DNA of 64,000 nucleotides from Pegea sp. RAD2-039 (taxonomy: Eukaryota > Chordata > Thaliacea > Salpida > Salpidae), in the NCBI GenBank assembly GCA_034620365.1, contig JAQGEQ010000077.1, forward strand, positions 81,853 through 145,852, read 5' to 3'. Positions 51,989 to 64,000 of this stretch are shown here, one piece after another. Each line of letters begins with the position of its first letter. Position 1 is the stretch's first letter. A program made the position numbers and the translations under genes. Under the pieces are notes generated by a model. The model was not told the origin of the DNA. It saw only the letters and a program-made list of their open reading frames with translations, and did no database searches.

Positions 51989-52823
51989 ATGTGTGAAAGA
52001 AGCTGTGAGCTGCGAAACCAGTTATTTACTTTCCACCACATCTTTCTCGATTACGTTGCGTCTCAACGTTTTTGTAAACAACTCGGTGGTCGCCTAGCAA
52101 CTTTCAAATCTGGCGTTTCGTCGTGGAACGCGATTCGTAATTGTTGTCATGGAAACGACATTTATCGAATTGGGTTGAAGCGATGTGAAAATGGGAAATA
52201 TCGATGGGAAGAAGCGAAAGAGTGCGATGATGAGGAACTGATCCCTTCATTTGCATCAAATCGCAAATGTTTAGTTGCTAACGTCCGATTGGCTAATCGA
52301 ACGGGATTTCCCCTTAGAGGATTGTCTGACTGTACTCAACTGAAGCCGTTCATTTGTGAAAAGTCTCTTGGAAGTTCGCTGCCTAATGATACAACTTCTC
52401 TTCCTGATTCAAATGATCTTTTGGATTCAAATGATCTTCCTTTTTATTTTGTGATCTTTGGAGCAATCTTGCTTTTCATTATCTTGCTCCTTCTCATTTT
52501 TGTGATCTTGAAGAAGAAGAAGAAGAAAAGGAATAAGAAAGAAGTGAAACTTTCACATTTCAACTTTTATGATTCAGCAAATAAAGAAGAGAGAAGAATA
52601 TCTAGATTATTTCGGAGGTTTGTTAGCTCGCCGCTGATTGGTTGTTTGAACTTTCAAATTGTTTTTCAGAAAATCTGAAGACGAAAAACTTTCCAACAAG
52701 TTCTATCTCCCGACTTATTTCGCTTCCACAAAACTAAAAACTTTCAAAAACAGCGACAAAGTGAACAGCGAGAATAGTGACGTCATCATCACTGACGTCA
52801 CCTCTTTAAAATCTTGTGAATGA
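51989..52823 (+). CDS. C-type-lectin-like single-pass membrane protein
   Basis: Two exons are visible: up to 52617, then 52670-52823 (intron 52 nt, phase 2). The extracellular part has C-type-lectin spacing: ASQRFCKQLGGRLATFKS (helix region), CC and CENGKYRWEEAKECDDEE in the middle, and CTQLKPFICEK at the end. The calcium-binding EPN/QPD and WND motifs are not seen, so sugar binding is doubtful. A transmembrane helix follows (FYFVIFGAILLFIILLLLIF), then a basic stop-transfer stretch of lysines and a short cytoplasmic tail. No signal peptide precedes the domain at the first ATG, so an upstream exon is likely missing and the start is provisional. The domain exon includes GTTGTCATGGAAAC, and exon 2 has two TGACGTCA in frame (DVI and DVT). 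AATAAA follows at 52907. Confidence 0.7.
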
Positions 52824-52906
52824 AGTTGAAAATCTTTGACAGAAAATTCATTTTTTTTTTTATAATTGATTTTTTGGTGTTTAAAAAAGTTGTAAAGAAA
52901 TTTGTT

Positions 52907-52912
52907 AATAAA
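52907..52912 (+). promoter_or_regulatory. Polyadenylation signal AATAAA
   Basis: Canonical hexamer 84 nt after the stop codon of the lectin-like gene. Confidence 0.55.
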
Positions 52913-55247
52913 AAGTTTTTGAGTTTAAAAAAAATCTTTAATTGGATTTTAATTATTTAGATTTTTTAGTCAATTTCAAAAACTCTTTTTTTTTTAATAA
53001 TCTTTTTTTAAAGAGAAAATTTGAAATCAAATTTTGTTGGAAAGGAAATTTTGAATTTTTTGAAATTTAATAAAGTCTGAAAATTTGATCTTTTCATTTT
53101 CAATATCTACAAATTAATGATTATTAGTAATTAGCTAAAAATCCATTTTCACTTTAATTTTCTAGAATTATTTTTTTAATTTAAAATTCACAAATTTCCG
53201 TAGAAATAAAATCTTAACAAAAAGTAGAAAAAGATTTTTAAATTCCCAAGTTTCGTTACTTTCAAAATTTCTGAAGACCTTCCGGAACATTTCTACCGCT
53301 TGATGACGTCATCAACATTTGTTTATTCACTGATTTATGCGATGAAACGGAATTGACCGATGACAAAAACTCCCCGAAATTCCACCAATATGTCCAATTA
53401 ACTTTTTACGCTTTTATTTTTAATCCAATTTAGTGTTTGGGTTCCAACAGCGTCCAATGGCGCCCAATCGCTTCTAACGAGCGATGCGTCTTCACAAAAG
53501 CGGATATGACGTCATCAGTTGTCAATTTGTTGATGTCATTTGCATTATTCAAAAGTTTGAAACTGGAAAATTTGTTTAAACAAATTTATTCATTTTTTTT
53601 AATAAAATCTAAAATGAATAAAAAAGAATGGAATAAATTACAAACTGATTTTATTTCTAAATGAATGATTTGATATAAAAAATGTAAAATAATATTTTAG
53701 AAATTATCCTAAAATTGATTTTGTGCAAAATATCAAAAAATGAATATTCGAAATTTAATCTGAAAAAAAAGAAAAAAATTTAAGCATTAAATTAAACGGG
53801 GAGTTCTTCTAGATTCTACCAGCTGTGGACGTGCTTATAGAAGCTTTTTGGTGAATTAAAAAAGCTCAGCTGCAAGCGCAGGTGCCGTCCAAACAAAACA
53901 TATATTTCTTTCATTAACGTTTCAACTGAGGTGTGTTCATTGAAGCGTGTTATGACGTAATTGCGCTATATAATATGACGTCTGAAATTTTTTCGAAGTT
54001 AGTTGAGATAAAATATCGAAGAATGTTAGAAGTTTATTTGTTAAATAGAATTTATTGTAATTAAAAATAGTTAATAACAATAGTTAGTTAAGTCGTTAGT
54101 TAAATATTAATTATAAATAGAAATTAATTTCTATTTTATAAAATATTTGTCAAATTTTTTTTGAAACTTTCAAATATTTTTAAATGATTTAAAAAATTGT
54201 AAAATTTTAATAACTTTAAATTTTATGATATTAAAAAAATATAAAAAAAAGTTTTTTAAAGCAAACCTTGTTTGTCGAAAAATTTTTATGATAAAAAAAA
54301 GTTTATTAAAAAAAATTTGAATAAAAAATTATTAAAAAAGAAATTTGCAAAAAGCAGAAAAAATTATTTTAATTTAATTTTCTGCAACGAATTAATTGAA
54401 AATTGAATTTTTCTAGATTTCAAATTTTCAAACTTTTACAGAAATGAAGTAAGTAAAAAAGATTTTCAAATCAATTTGTTGAAACTGTTTTTGAGTTGAA
54501 ATTTGATTTGAAAAGTTTTTCACACTCATACAGGTGTTCAAACATCACGTCACTATTCTTTCAGCCTTTCATCTATTTTAATTAAAACTTTTCAAATTAT
54601 TCTCACCTTTTTTTGTAATGTTTTTAAAAGTGAGAAATTTTTACTACAAGAAAAGTGAATTTATCAAAACTAATCACAAAATTTTAATATCTTTTTTTTG
54701 AACAAATATTTTTATTTGACAAATATTAAATTTCAAACTTTTTTAATTCTTTTTTTAAATATTCACCTCTTTAAAAAAGTCCTTCCAAAAAAATGTGGAA
54801 TGTTCATCATTTGAAATTTTAAACATCAGATTGGTGATCATTAAGAAGCTTAACAAATAATCAAAGACTTTTTTTTTGCCCTTTTACGTTTCCAGGTCGT
54901 TTTTCGTTTGTCACGCTTCAGTAGTTTCGAGTAAGCGAGAACTTATCTTTACTTTTTAGTAGTTTTCAATTTTGCTGGTTCTAGCTGTTTTTCTGCAAAT
55001 TGTTTTAGTTGTTAAATTTCCAGATTGTTATTAAAATTTGATGTCTTTCAGCTTCAATTATTAATAGAGTTGTTGTCTATTAGCTTCCTGCTACAAAATA
55101 TTTTGCTATTTTTTAAGTTTTTTTGCTTTTTGTTTATTTAATTATTCTTTTTCCTGAAAGTTTTTGCAAAATTTAAAATAAAATTTTGAAAATATGAAAA
55201 AAAATATTTTTTTTCAAATTTTTTTCAAATTTTTCATTATTTATTTT
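52913..55247. other. Intergenic DNA
   Basis: Mostly AT-rich; TGACGTCA at about 53303 and 53507 and a GC-richer patch at 53800-53980. Short frames around 53437 have no supporting features. Confidence 0.5.
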
Positions 55248-55556
55248 CTGATTGGTTGCTGATTGGTTGTTAATTGGTTGGTAGTTGGTTGTTTGCTGAT
55301 TAGTTACTGATTGGTTTCTGATTGGTTGTTGGTTGGTTGTTGATTGGTTACTGATTGATTGTTGATTGGTTGCTGATTGGTTACTGATTGATTGTTGGTT
55401 GGTTGCTGATTGGTTGCTGATTAGTTACTGATTGGTTGTTAATTGGTTGGTGGTTGGTTGTTGGTTGGTTACTGATTAGTTACTGATTGGTTGCTGAATG
55501 GTTGTTGGTTGGTTATACTGATTAGTTGCTGGTTGGTGATTAGTTGGTTGTTGGCT
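55248..55556 (+). repeat. GT-rich 11-bp minisatellite
   Basis: About 28 degenerate tandem units (CTGATTGGTTG, CTGATTAGTTA, TTGGTTGGTTG) upstream of the RGM gene, same strand and same unit family as the intronic arrays at 5.5, 9.6 and 17.9 kb. Confidence 0.9.
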
Positions 55557-55939
55557 CTATCATTATAAGATTTTTGTTTCTAATTATATATTTTTTTATT
55601 TGTTGTAAAATAAATAAAAGAGCTTTGTTGTTACGAATGCACTGATGACGTCACACTTTTGATGACCGCGTAGTAACCTCAGAATGTGCGAAACTGACAA
55701 TAGTGTCTATGACGTCATCAGGCTCATTTTACAGCTGTGTTTATTGAAGTGTGACTGAGCAATCGATCGTGTTCAATGAAGCGGAACAAATCAGCTGACA
55801 AGCTGATCAAGTGACAAAATCGCGTTTTAAATTCGCGATTTTTTTTTGTAGATTTCTGCGCTTTTTTGTTGGAGATTGTTTAAATTTTACAAGATTTGAT
55901 TTTTTATCATCTTTAAAAAATGGAAAAGCGATAGTTGCT

Positions 55940-57782
55940 ATGTTACGTCATCAATTGCCAACTTCATCGCTTTCTTACATCATCATACTGCTGCTTATGT
56001 TGACCGGTAAGTTAGCGTGTTATGACGTCATATTAATTGTTAGGTGATGACAAAAGTAAAAGATGACGTCATTATCATCTGAACTCTATTCAGCTGAGCA
56101 CACTTGGGTGATGACGTCATCAGCCTGTGTGACGATTCAAAGTTTTAATATTTTAAAAAGAAAACAAAAAATCGTGACTTTGTCGATTAAACGTCACGTT
56201 TGGATGTTGACTGAGTAATTGACGGGATTTGGGGGTCGATTTGCCCGCTGAAAATTGACATAAGCCTCGTTGGTGAAATTAATTTAGAACTTTTTGCTTT
56301 TTTAGTTGAAATAGGAGCTCGGAGAGATTGCCTCGCGACGAAATGTTTGAAAGAATATAATAAAATAAATCCTCCTCGAGTTGAGTTGGATAATGCAGAA
56401 ACTAATTTGTCTCTTTCCAAATCAAATGATGAATTTTATGAAAGTCTGAAGGTTGCTTGTAGAGCTGTAAGGACTTTATCGAGATGCTTTCGGAAAGTCG
56501 AGAAAGTTTGTCATGGAGATCTTTACTTTCATTCTTATAAAAGGACTTTGACGATTGAAAAAAAGAAACATAAATGTAAAATTATGAAGAAATATTTTCG
56601 GAAGAAAACTCTTCAACAAACAACAGCAACAACAAACACAATAACAACAACAAACACAACAACAAACAAATCGATTTACGAGATGGGACCTTTTGTTCAT
56701 TGTTCCTTATTTGGTGATCCGCATCTTAGGACTTTTGATGATCAATTCTTCACTTGTAAGATACAAGGGACTTGGACATTGGTGGAAAATCGCCATTTAG
56801 CTGTCATGGTAACAAACGCGCCGATATACGAAGGAAGTGCCGCGACGATTACTACAAAAGTAAATGACAAATTCTTTTTCTATTTTCAATCAAATTTTAA
56901 TTCTTTAAACTTCGGAAAATTCCCCAAAATGGAAATTAAATGAAGCAGAACGATGACGTCATTACTTCTTTACAGATCACGATCTTAATTAAAAGCGACG
57001 AAAACCGCTTTTACGTAGCTACGTCATCAGCACCGCTTCCAAACGCGTTTAAAGACGGAAGTACTCGTAATAAGCGCGTTATTATTCGACCAATCACTTC
57101 CGGTCGTCACGTGCAAATCGATGTGGTTGTCATGGCAACCACAATTGTCATACGTCACGTGGGCAATTATTTGACGTTTGCAATCCGAATGCCTCAAGTT
57201 TTGACTGACACAAAAACTACGGGTGCGCTTTGCGCCGTCGGTTGTCCCAAATCAAATCAACTTGAAACGCCTTCAAGCGGTCAAATCGATGAAAAAAGCG
57301 CGCGACATCACTGTCGTGTCACTTTGCTGACGTCATTGGGTCGTAGTGAGTTGGATGATGACGTCACAGTGGCGTCACGTGTCGATCAAGCAACTGTGAC
57401 ATCATTTGAGGATCCATCTTCGTTTTCGTTTCGATTATTACAAGCTGCTAGCGACGTGACGTCATCAAAACGACGACGACGTAAACAACGCGATGTGATG
57501 ACGTCATGTGATAATTTTTATTTTGATTCGTGCGTGTTTGATCTGATGACGTCAGGAGATACCAATTTGACTCTAACATCAGGAGTAGCATTACTAGATG
57601 TCCGTGATCTTCATCATTTGGGATCATATGCTCCAGGAGCTGATGTCCGTGTGATTGAAAGATGGCCGGATGCTGATCTGTGTCATCTTCAACATCGTAA
57701 ATCTTCTTCTTCGTCATCTCAAATTATTTCATCTCATTTTTTTGTCTTCTTATTTTTCCCATTTTTTATGCTAATTACGTGA
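55940..57782 (+). CDS. Repulsive guidance molecule (RGM) homolog
   Basis: Three exons: 55940-56005, 56306-56859 and 56976-57782. RGMs are GPI-anchored BMP co-receptors and neogenin ligands. Exon 1 encodes a signal peptide (SLSYIIILLLMLTG). The N-RGM part has Cys-rich helices (RDCLATKCLKEY, LKVACRAVRTLSRCFRK, CHGDLYFHS). The C-RGM/partial von Willebrand D part has CSLFGDPHLRTFDDQFFTCK with the Gly-Asp-Pro-His autoproteolysis site, VMVTNAPIYEGSAATIT, VIRHVGNYLTFAIRMP and FYFDSCVFDLMTSGDTNLT. The C terminus is a Ser-rich stretch and a hydrophobic tail (FFVFLFFPFFMLIT) as for a GPI signal. Exon 3 is unusually rich in CpG palindromes: several TGACGTCA and CACGTG, and GGTTGTCATGGCAACC. An inserted low-complexity part (about residues 180-230 of exon 3) has no vertebrate counterpart that I recognise. 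Confidence 0.93.
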
Positions 57783-59404
57783 CACCTTATGACGTCACTA
57801 AATCACATTTACAGCATAGCAACGTCAAAGATTCTCCTAGCCACGTGACGTCATCCCTTCTAGATACAATTGTTGTTGTCTTTTTTTGAGAAATTTTTTT
57901 ATTTTTTAGAAAAAATCTTCAGAATTTCTTGAAACTTTTTTTTTGTCGATTTTTAATCGTTTTTTTTTCTTCACTGTTTCTTTGATTAGAGCTGCCTGAT
58001 GACGTCATCAGCTGATGACGTCTTTATTTGATAATTGTGAAGAAGTTTTTTTTTGTTGAAATATTTTTGAGAAATTTTCTTTTATTTGAAAATTTGAATA
58101 AAAAATTTGCTGAAAAAAATTTTGAAGATTTCTTCGAGATTCAGTTAAAATTTCAACAAATATTTTAACTGATAATTATTTGGTGATTTTCTTTAAGATT
58201 CAATTCAACAAAGAAATAAATTTCGATTTAATCAGTTTTAAAAAAAGATTAAATTTTTTGTAAAAGAGTTTTTTGAATAAAAAGAATTTATTGAAAAGAT
58301 TTCGAATTAAAAAATGAAATTTGGAAACATTTTTATGAGAATTTTCCAAATCTGATTTTCCTCCTTTTTTAGAAACACAAAAAATCTTTTTGAAAGAATT
58401 AAATTAAAAAAATAACTTTTTTTTGGTTTCGAAATAAATTTGATTAATAAAAACTTCTCTGAAGATTCAATGAAATAAAAACAAAGAATTTTTTAACTTG
58501 ACATTTTTTCAATTCTAAATTTTTTGTGGGAATTTTTGACTCATAAAAATTTTCTTATATCAAATTTCAAAAAGTCATAAAAATAAAAATTCGAAATAAT
58601 TATTAGAACCTCTTTTCTACTCTTTGAAATTTTTTTCGACCTTTTTTCATTTTCCAATTCCTAGCCACAAATTTTCTCAGCAATTAAGTTCTAAAATGAG
58701 ATAATAGAAAAAATATTTTACATCTACCAGCTCACTCTTATGACGTCATCACAACGTCGCGAAGGTCTCTTTATGTCTTTATGACCTTTTTAATTAAATT
58801 ATTGACAAATTTGAGGAAAATTACTTCTTTTAGAAATTACTTTTATTTGAGTTTCAAATTTCATGCTTCGCTGACTTTCTTATTAATTCTAATTATGATT
58901 CATCTGAAAAAAGAAGTTTTGTCAACACCAAAGTTCGAAAGGAAACTCAAAAACTTTTCGAGTTGAAATTAAACCCCCAAAATTTCCCATTTTACAAAAA
59001 ACTTCTTTTGACAAAATTTTCTCAATTTGCAGATTGGATTTTTTTCAACTTTTTTTTCGAAGATTCGATTTTCTCGATTTGGTTTCAAAAACTTTCAAAT
59101 AACTTTTTTATCAAAAAGTTTAAAGAAATTAAAAATCTGAAATTTCTGACATTTTAATATTTTGAAATTACTTAAAAAAGTTAGAAAAAGTTTTTAAACA
59201 AAGTTAAGTAAATTCACAAATAGTTTTAAAGATGTTTAGGACTCTGCAAAAATGTTTTCTCATTTTCTCCCTTGATCTCCCAGACTGTCAAATCAATTGG
59301 AAGAACAACTTTCGAAAATTTTAAAAAATCGAAAATAAATTTTGGAATTTTAAAGTTTGTTTTAAAATTACAAGTGTGATTAAAATTCAGAAAAAATGGT
59401 TGAT
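57783..59404. other. Intergenic DNA downstream of RGM
   Basis: AT-rich; four TGACGTCA within 57789-58745. Two short Phe/Lys-rich frames at 58781-59157 have no domain or exon context and are not called. Confidence 0.5.
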
Positions 59405-61290
59405 AAGCATGTTTAGATCTTTAAAAGAAGAGATGGGAAGATATGAGAAGGAACTGATGTAACTCTGAGACAAGTTGTTAGAGAGTTTGAAGATCAGAAT
59501 AATTAGAAGATGAAGTCATGTTTAGATCTTTAAAAGAAGAGATGGGAAGATATCAGAAGAAACTGATGTAACTCTGAGACAAGTTGTTAGAGAGTTTGAA
59601 GATCAGAATAATTAGAAGATGAAGTCATGTTTAGATCTTTAAAAGAAGAGATGGAAGATATCAGAAGAAACTGATGTAACTCTGAGACAAGTTGTTAGAG
59701 AGTTTGAAGATCAGAATAATTAGAAGATGAAGTCATGTTTAGATCTTTAAAAGAAGAGATGGAAGATATCAGAAGAAACTGATGTAACTCTGAGACAAGT
59801 TGTTAGAGAGTTTGAAGATCAGAATAATTAGAAGATGAAGTCATGTTTAGATCTTTAAAAGAAGAGATGGGAGGATATCAGAAGAAACTGATGTAACTCT
59901 GAGACAAGTTGTTAGAGAGTTTGAAGATCAGAATAATTAGAAGATGAAGTCATGTTTAGATCTTTAAAAGAATAGATGGAAGATATCAGAATGAACAGAT
60001 GTAACTCTGAGACAAGTTGTTAAAGAGTTTGAAGATCAGAATCATTAGAAGATGAAGTCATGTTTAGATCTTTAAAAGAAGAGATGGGAAGATATCAGAA
60101 TGAACTGATGTAACTCTGAGACAAGTTGTTAGAGAGTGTGAAGATCAGAATCATTAGAAGATGAAGACATGTTTAGATCTTTAAAAGAAGAGATGGGAAG
60201 ATATCAGAAGAAACTGATGTAACTCTGAGACAAGTTGTTAGAGAGTTTGAAGATCAGAATAATTAGAAGATGAAGTCATGTTTAGATCTTTAAAAGAAGA
60301 GATGGGAAGATATCAGAATGAACTGATGTAACTCTGAGACAAGTTGTTAGAGAGTTTGAAGATCAGAATAATTAGAAAATGAAGTCATGTTTAGTTCTTT
60401 AAAAGAAGAGATGAGAAGATATCAGAAGGAACTGATGTAACTCTGAGAAAAATTGTTAGAGAGTTTGAAGATCAGAATAATTAGAAGATGAAGACATGTT
60501 TAGATCTTTAAAAGAAGAGATGGGAAGATATCAGAATGAACTGATGTAACTCTGAAACAAGTTGTTAGAGAGTTTGAAGATCAGAATAATTAGAAGATGA
60601 AGATATGTTTAGATCTTTAAAAGAATAGATGGGAAGATATCAGAATGAACTGATGTAGCTCTGAGACAAGTTGTTAGAGAGTTTGAAGATCAGAATAATT
60701 AGAAGATGAAGTCATGTTTAGATCTTTAAAAGAAGAGATGGGAAGATATCAGAATGAACTGATGTAACTCTGAGACAAGTTGTTAGAGAGTTTGAAGATC
60801 AGAATAATTAGAAAATGAAGTCATGTTTAGTTCTTTAAAAGAAGAGATGAGAAGATATCAGAAGGAACTGATGTAACTCTGAGACAAATTGTTAGAGAGT
60901 TTGAAGATCAGAATAATTAGAAGATGAAGACATGTTTAGATCTTTAAAAGAATAGATGGGAAGATATCAGAATGAACTGATGTAACTCTGAAACAAGTTG
61001 TTAGAGAGTTTGAAGATCAGAATAATTAGAAGATGAAGATATGTTTAGATCTTTAAAAGAATAGATGGGAAGATATCAGAATGAACTGATGTAGCTCTGA
61101 GACAAGTTGTTAGAGAGTTTGAAGATCAGAATCATTAGAAGATGAAGACATGTTTAGATCTTTAAAAGAAGAGATGGAAGATATCAGAATGAACTGATGT
61201 AGCTCTGAGACAAGTTGTTCGAAAGTTTGAAGATCAGAATTATTGGAAGATGAAGTCATGTTTGAATATTCAAAGTAAGAGATGAGAAGA
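59405..61290 (+). repeat. 109-bp satellite with 4-unit higher-order repeat
   Basis: About 17 tandem units of 108-109 bp, each with CATGTTTAGATCTTTAAAAG, GATGTAACTCTGAGACAAG and GATCAGAATAATTAGAAGAT. Marker variants (TAGAAAATGAAGTCATGTTT followed by AGTTCTTT) recur at 60385 and 60821, exactly 436 bp or four units apart, with the same order of variants between, so part of the array has expanded as a four-unit block. Confidence 0.96.
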
Positions 61291-61299
61291 TATCAGATA

Positions 61300-61795
61300 T
61301 AAATACGACTTAATTCTTATTTTAAAAATTACCCACAATTTAATTGACCTTCAGTTTGATGATTTCTTTTCATTAATCTTTCTCTAAAGTTATATCAACT
61401 CAGACAACACACATTACATCTTAATAAGCCCACATTACCTGGTACGTTAATCAGAGCAATTTTTTCTCATTCCACACAATTAGTACATGGAACCAGCTGC
61501 CATCAGACACTGTCATGTCAGAATTACTCGTGCTGTTTAAGCAGAAGTTGAACCGTTTCAATATTGCCAACATTGTCTTTTCTAAGCTCTAATTTTTTAT
61601 TTTTTTTTATATTATCAATATTCTATGTATTTGTATTCTACTGTTATATATTTTGAGGACTACCGAAATGTCAAGTGTTACATCTTTTTCTTTCTATATT
61701 CCTAACTTAATAGATGTCATTTGTGAGAATGTGTGTTAGCGAGAGGTGCTCTCTTCAGGCACCATCCTTCGCATTTATTGTAATAAATAAATAAA
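61300..61795 (+). mobile_element. LINE-A 3' end fragment
   Basis: From AAATACGACTTAATTC to the family tail TTTATTGTAATAAATAAATAA it matches 50907-51405 with few differences, including the same frame damage near TTCATTAATCTTTCTC. The left border is within the last, broken satellite unit. Confidence 0.9.
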
Positions 61796-62769
61796 CATTT
61801 GAAGAGTTTTTTAACTGATTAATTTGTAAAGTTTTTTTCATTTCGAAATTAATATCTAAAAATTGAAAGAAACGTCGAAACCAAAACGAAACTTAAAAAA
61901 ACGTTTTTATTTATTTTAAATTGAAAAATAATTTTTAGAATTTTTTCAAATCAAAATGTTTTTTTAAATGTTTATTTATTTGAAAAGAGTTATTTACAGT
62001 TTCCCTGGAAAATTTCATTTGGTGGAACAACCATTTCGAAATGAAATAAAAACTTTTTTAGACTTGTGGTCGGTGATTTTGAGAAATTCTTTTCAATTTG
62101 AGATTTCAACTTATTAGCTGCTAGAAAGAAGTTTAGAGAAATGAAAAGTTTTTTTGTTTAATTCTGATAACAAATTTTCTTCACCTTTTGTTTAAAAATT
62201 TATTTATTTGAATGTCTAATTTTTTATTTAACTTTTTATAATAATTTGTAAAACTTAAATTAAACATTTTATTTATTGTATGATTTTTTCAGTTCTTTTT
62301 TTTTACCTAATAAACAAAAAGTTAATTGAAAAAATTGAAAATGTTCTCAGTTTCTTTCTTGTTGAATTCAGAAGCTTCCATTAAACAACCTCTCACAAAT
62401 ATTTACAAACTTCATGAGTTGTTCAACTTCTGTCTTTACTCAATATAAAAATGATTCATTTTCGATAAATATTAATTAAAAAAAGTTTTATTAATAAATA
62501 TTTTCAAACCTTTAAAATATTAAAGTTTAAAATTGACTTTATCTTATTAAAAAGTTCTTTCAATAATATTTATATAATTTAATATTTTTATTTTTGAGTT
62601 TTATATTTTATATAATCTTCAAGTAATATTTATCTTTTTGTTTAATCATATTCTTTCTTTAGTAATAATTTTATACATAATAAAGTATTTGGTAGATTTA
62701 TATATTGTTATGAAATATATTAAATTGAAAAACTTTTTTAAAGATTAGAATTCATTAAAAGTTTTGAAA
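61796..62769. other. AT-rich intergenic DNA
   Basis: No gene, palindrome cluster or repeat recognised. Confidence 0.55.
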
Positions 62770-64000
62770 ATGATTTTTAAACATTTCATGATGTTGTTGG
62801 TGTTTTGTGTTTGCACTAATGGTGGTGAGTTCAATTTCATAATAATTATTTGATTTCACAACTAATTACATCCTGCTGAAATTTGAAACTTGTTCAGCTG
62901 AAGAAACAGTGACAGCTTTGCAAGGTTCCGGAGTTATTGAAGGGACATCTGCTGAGTTTAATTGTAAAATGGAAAACTATACCTACGACTTTTGGCGAAA
63001 AGAAGACAAATTTATGATCAGTCTCAACGACAAGATAATGAATTCAAGGTTCGTTGTTTTAAGATCTTTAGAATATCTTCAAAATTGTTTTTCAGATTTA
63101 GTTTTTTAAAACGCACAAACACTGAAAGTAATATAGTGTTAGAAGAAGTAACTCTACAAGATGCTGGAGAATATTCCTGCAAATTTGGAGATGGGGTTAT
63201 GGAAGTGACACAGACAGTTGTACTTGTTGTCAACAGTTTAGTTTTATTTTTAATTTCATTTAAGTTATTTCAATCTGTTTCTTTCAGAAGCACCAAAAGT
63301 TTCAGTTGAAAAATTCACTGATGACGTCATTGAAGGCGAGAAGATGACACTCGGGAAATGCTTTGCCCAAATGTCCAAACCTAAATCCACTATCAAGTAA
63401 CTACTCGAAACAAATCAACTTTTTTTGACTTTTATTCAATTAGATTTATTGATGAAAACGGAAATGAGGTTGAGTCTCTAGATGAGGAAGAATCTGAAGT
63501 TTTTAAAGTTTATAATACTGAAGTGACTAACACTTCAAAACAATTGACTTTAGTTTGGACTAAACAAATGGATAAATCTGTTTTTAGTTGTCTTGTAGAA
63601 TATCCAGAAGTGAAATCCATCAAAATAGAGCTTGGTTCTGTTAATGTTAAATGTAAATTTGTTTTTAAAACTTCAAATATAAATAATTTTATGAAATTTC
63701 AACAGATAAACCTTCAGTTAGTTTTGATGGAAATGTTGAAGATATTATGATTCAATTTGAAGATAGCTCTTTAGATATTTTGTGTCTTGCAACTGGAAAC
63801 CCGAAACCACATCTTTCTTGGAGTTTTAAACCTTTTGCAAACTCAACGGACCTCCTATTTTCAAATGGTTCATATTTTAATTGATTTTAACTTCAAATTT
63901 TTCATCAGATATTTTACAGAAACAAAACGTTTAAATATCCTCAGCTTACCATTGGGTGTTAATGGGACTTTCCAATGTACTGCTTCAACTGATCTGTTTA
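62770..64000 (+). CDS. Immunoglobulin-superfamily protein, 5' part
   Basis: Exons 62770-62824, 62898-63048, 63096-63235, 63288-63396, 63444-63652, 63706-63867 and 63920 to the window end join in frame. Exon 1 is a signal peptide (HFMMLLVFCVCTNG). The first Ig domain has AEFNCKMENYTYDFWRKED and LQDAGEYSCKFGDG, that is Cys, Trp and the D-x-G-x-Y-x-C hallmark. The second has a Cys in LGKCFAQM and FSCLVEYPE. The third begins LDILCLATGNPKPHLSWSF and continues FQCTASTD, with an I-set-like ring. This resembles cell-adhesion molecules such as the basigin/neuroplastin or NCAM groups, but the truncation prevents assignment. TGACGTCA is inside exon 4, giving TDDVIEGEK. No stop codon in the window. Confidence 0.85.

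Noticed and set aside
53437-53664. Open frame beginning after GTGTTTGGGTTCC
   Set aside because: It has no ATG at its apparent start, no domain, and ends in low-complexity AT-rich sequence.
30500-58750. TGACGTCA clusters as CREB/ATF enhancers
   Set aside because: The sites are spread through exons, introns and both strands without concentration near starts, so ordinary enhancer function does not explain the pattern, although single sites could bind such factors.
58781-59157. Two short open frames rich in Phe and Lys
   Set aside because: No signal of exon structure, domain or conserved motif; composition equals that of the AT-rich background.
59405-61290. Regularly spaced repeats, considered as a CRISPR-like array
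   Set aside because: The whole 109-bp unit is repeated with no unique spacers, and the window is eukaryotic.

Overview
This is a nuclear genomic window from an AT-rich invertebrate animal (G+C by eye near 30%). The animal assignment rests on gene content: a repulsive guidance molecule (RGM) homolog, a MAM/fibronectin-III secreted protein, an immunoglobulin-superfamily protein, a C-type-lectin-like membrane protein, a CCDC87-like sperm/cilium protein, haem-type cystathionine beta-synthase, UFC1 and POLR1B. Genes are split by very short GT-AG introns (about 45-100 nt is typical). I cannot name the phylum.

Layout. 2.1-7.6 kb: CCDC87-like gene (+). 8.5-22.8 kb: a very large secreted coiled-coil protein ending in FN3-MAM-MAM (+), whose introns carry 11-12 bp minisatellites and one SINE-like insert. 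23.3-23.8 kb: nested LINE remnants. 25.8-28.5 kb: cystathionine beta-synthase (+, 16 exons traced). 29.2-30.5 kb: LINE fragment. 30.8-36.8 kb: two minus-strand genes, POLR1B (one uninterrupted ORF) followed only 33 nt later by a membrane-anchored SMP/C2-type protein. The 33-nt gap holds a splice-acceptor-like sequence, which looks like a trans-spliced operon. 37-52 kb: a repeat-rich block with two LINE families (LINE-A, with PHD-type ORF1 and endonuclease/RT ORF2; LINE-B, known only from 3' ends), a 770-bp duplicated segment, an endogenous rhabdovirus-like nucleoprotein ORF and the UFC1 gene. 52-58 kb: C-type-lectin-like gene and RGM (+). 59.4-61.3 kb: 109-bp satellite with a 4-unit higher-order repeat, ended by a LINE-A 3' fragment. 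62.8-64.0 kb: 5' part of an immunoglobulin-superfamily gene.

The most unusual feature is genome-wide in this window: the palindrome TGACGTCA occurs about 70 times by hand count (about 0.5 expected at this base composition), in introns, intergenic DNA and coding exons alike, but essentially never in the LINEs, the viral-derived ORF, the satellite, UFC1 or POLR1B. In coding exons it writes the recurrent peptides DDV(T/I) and MTSS into unrelated proteins. Other short palindromes (GTTGTCATGACAAC, GTTGCTAGGCAAC, CACGTG) behave similarly. Positions and exon borders were read by eye; no alignment or database search was run.
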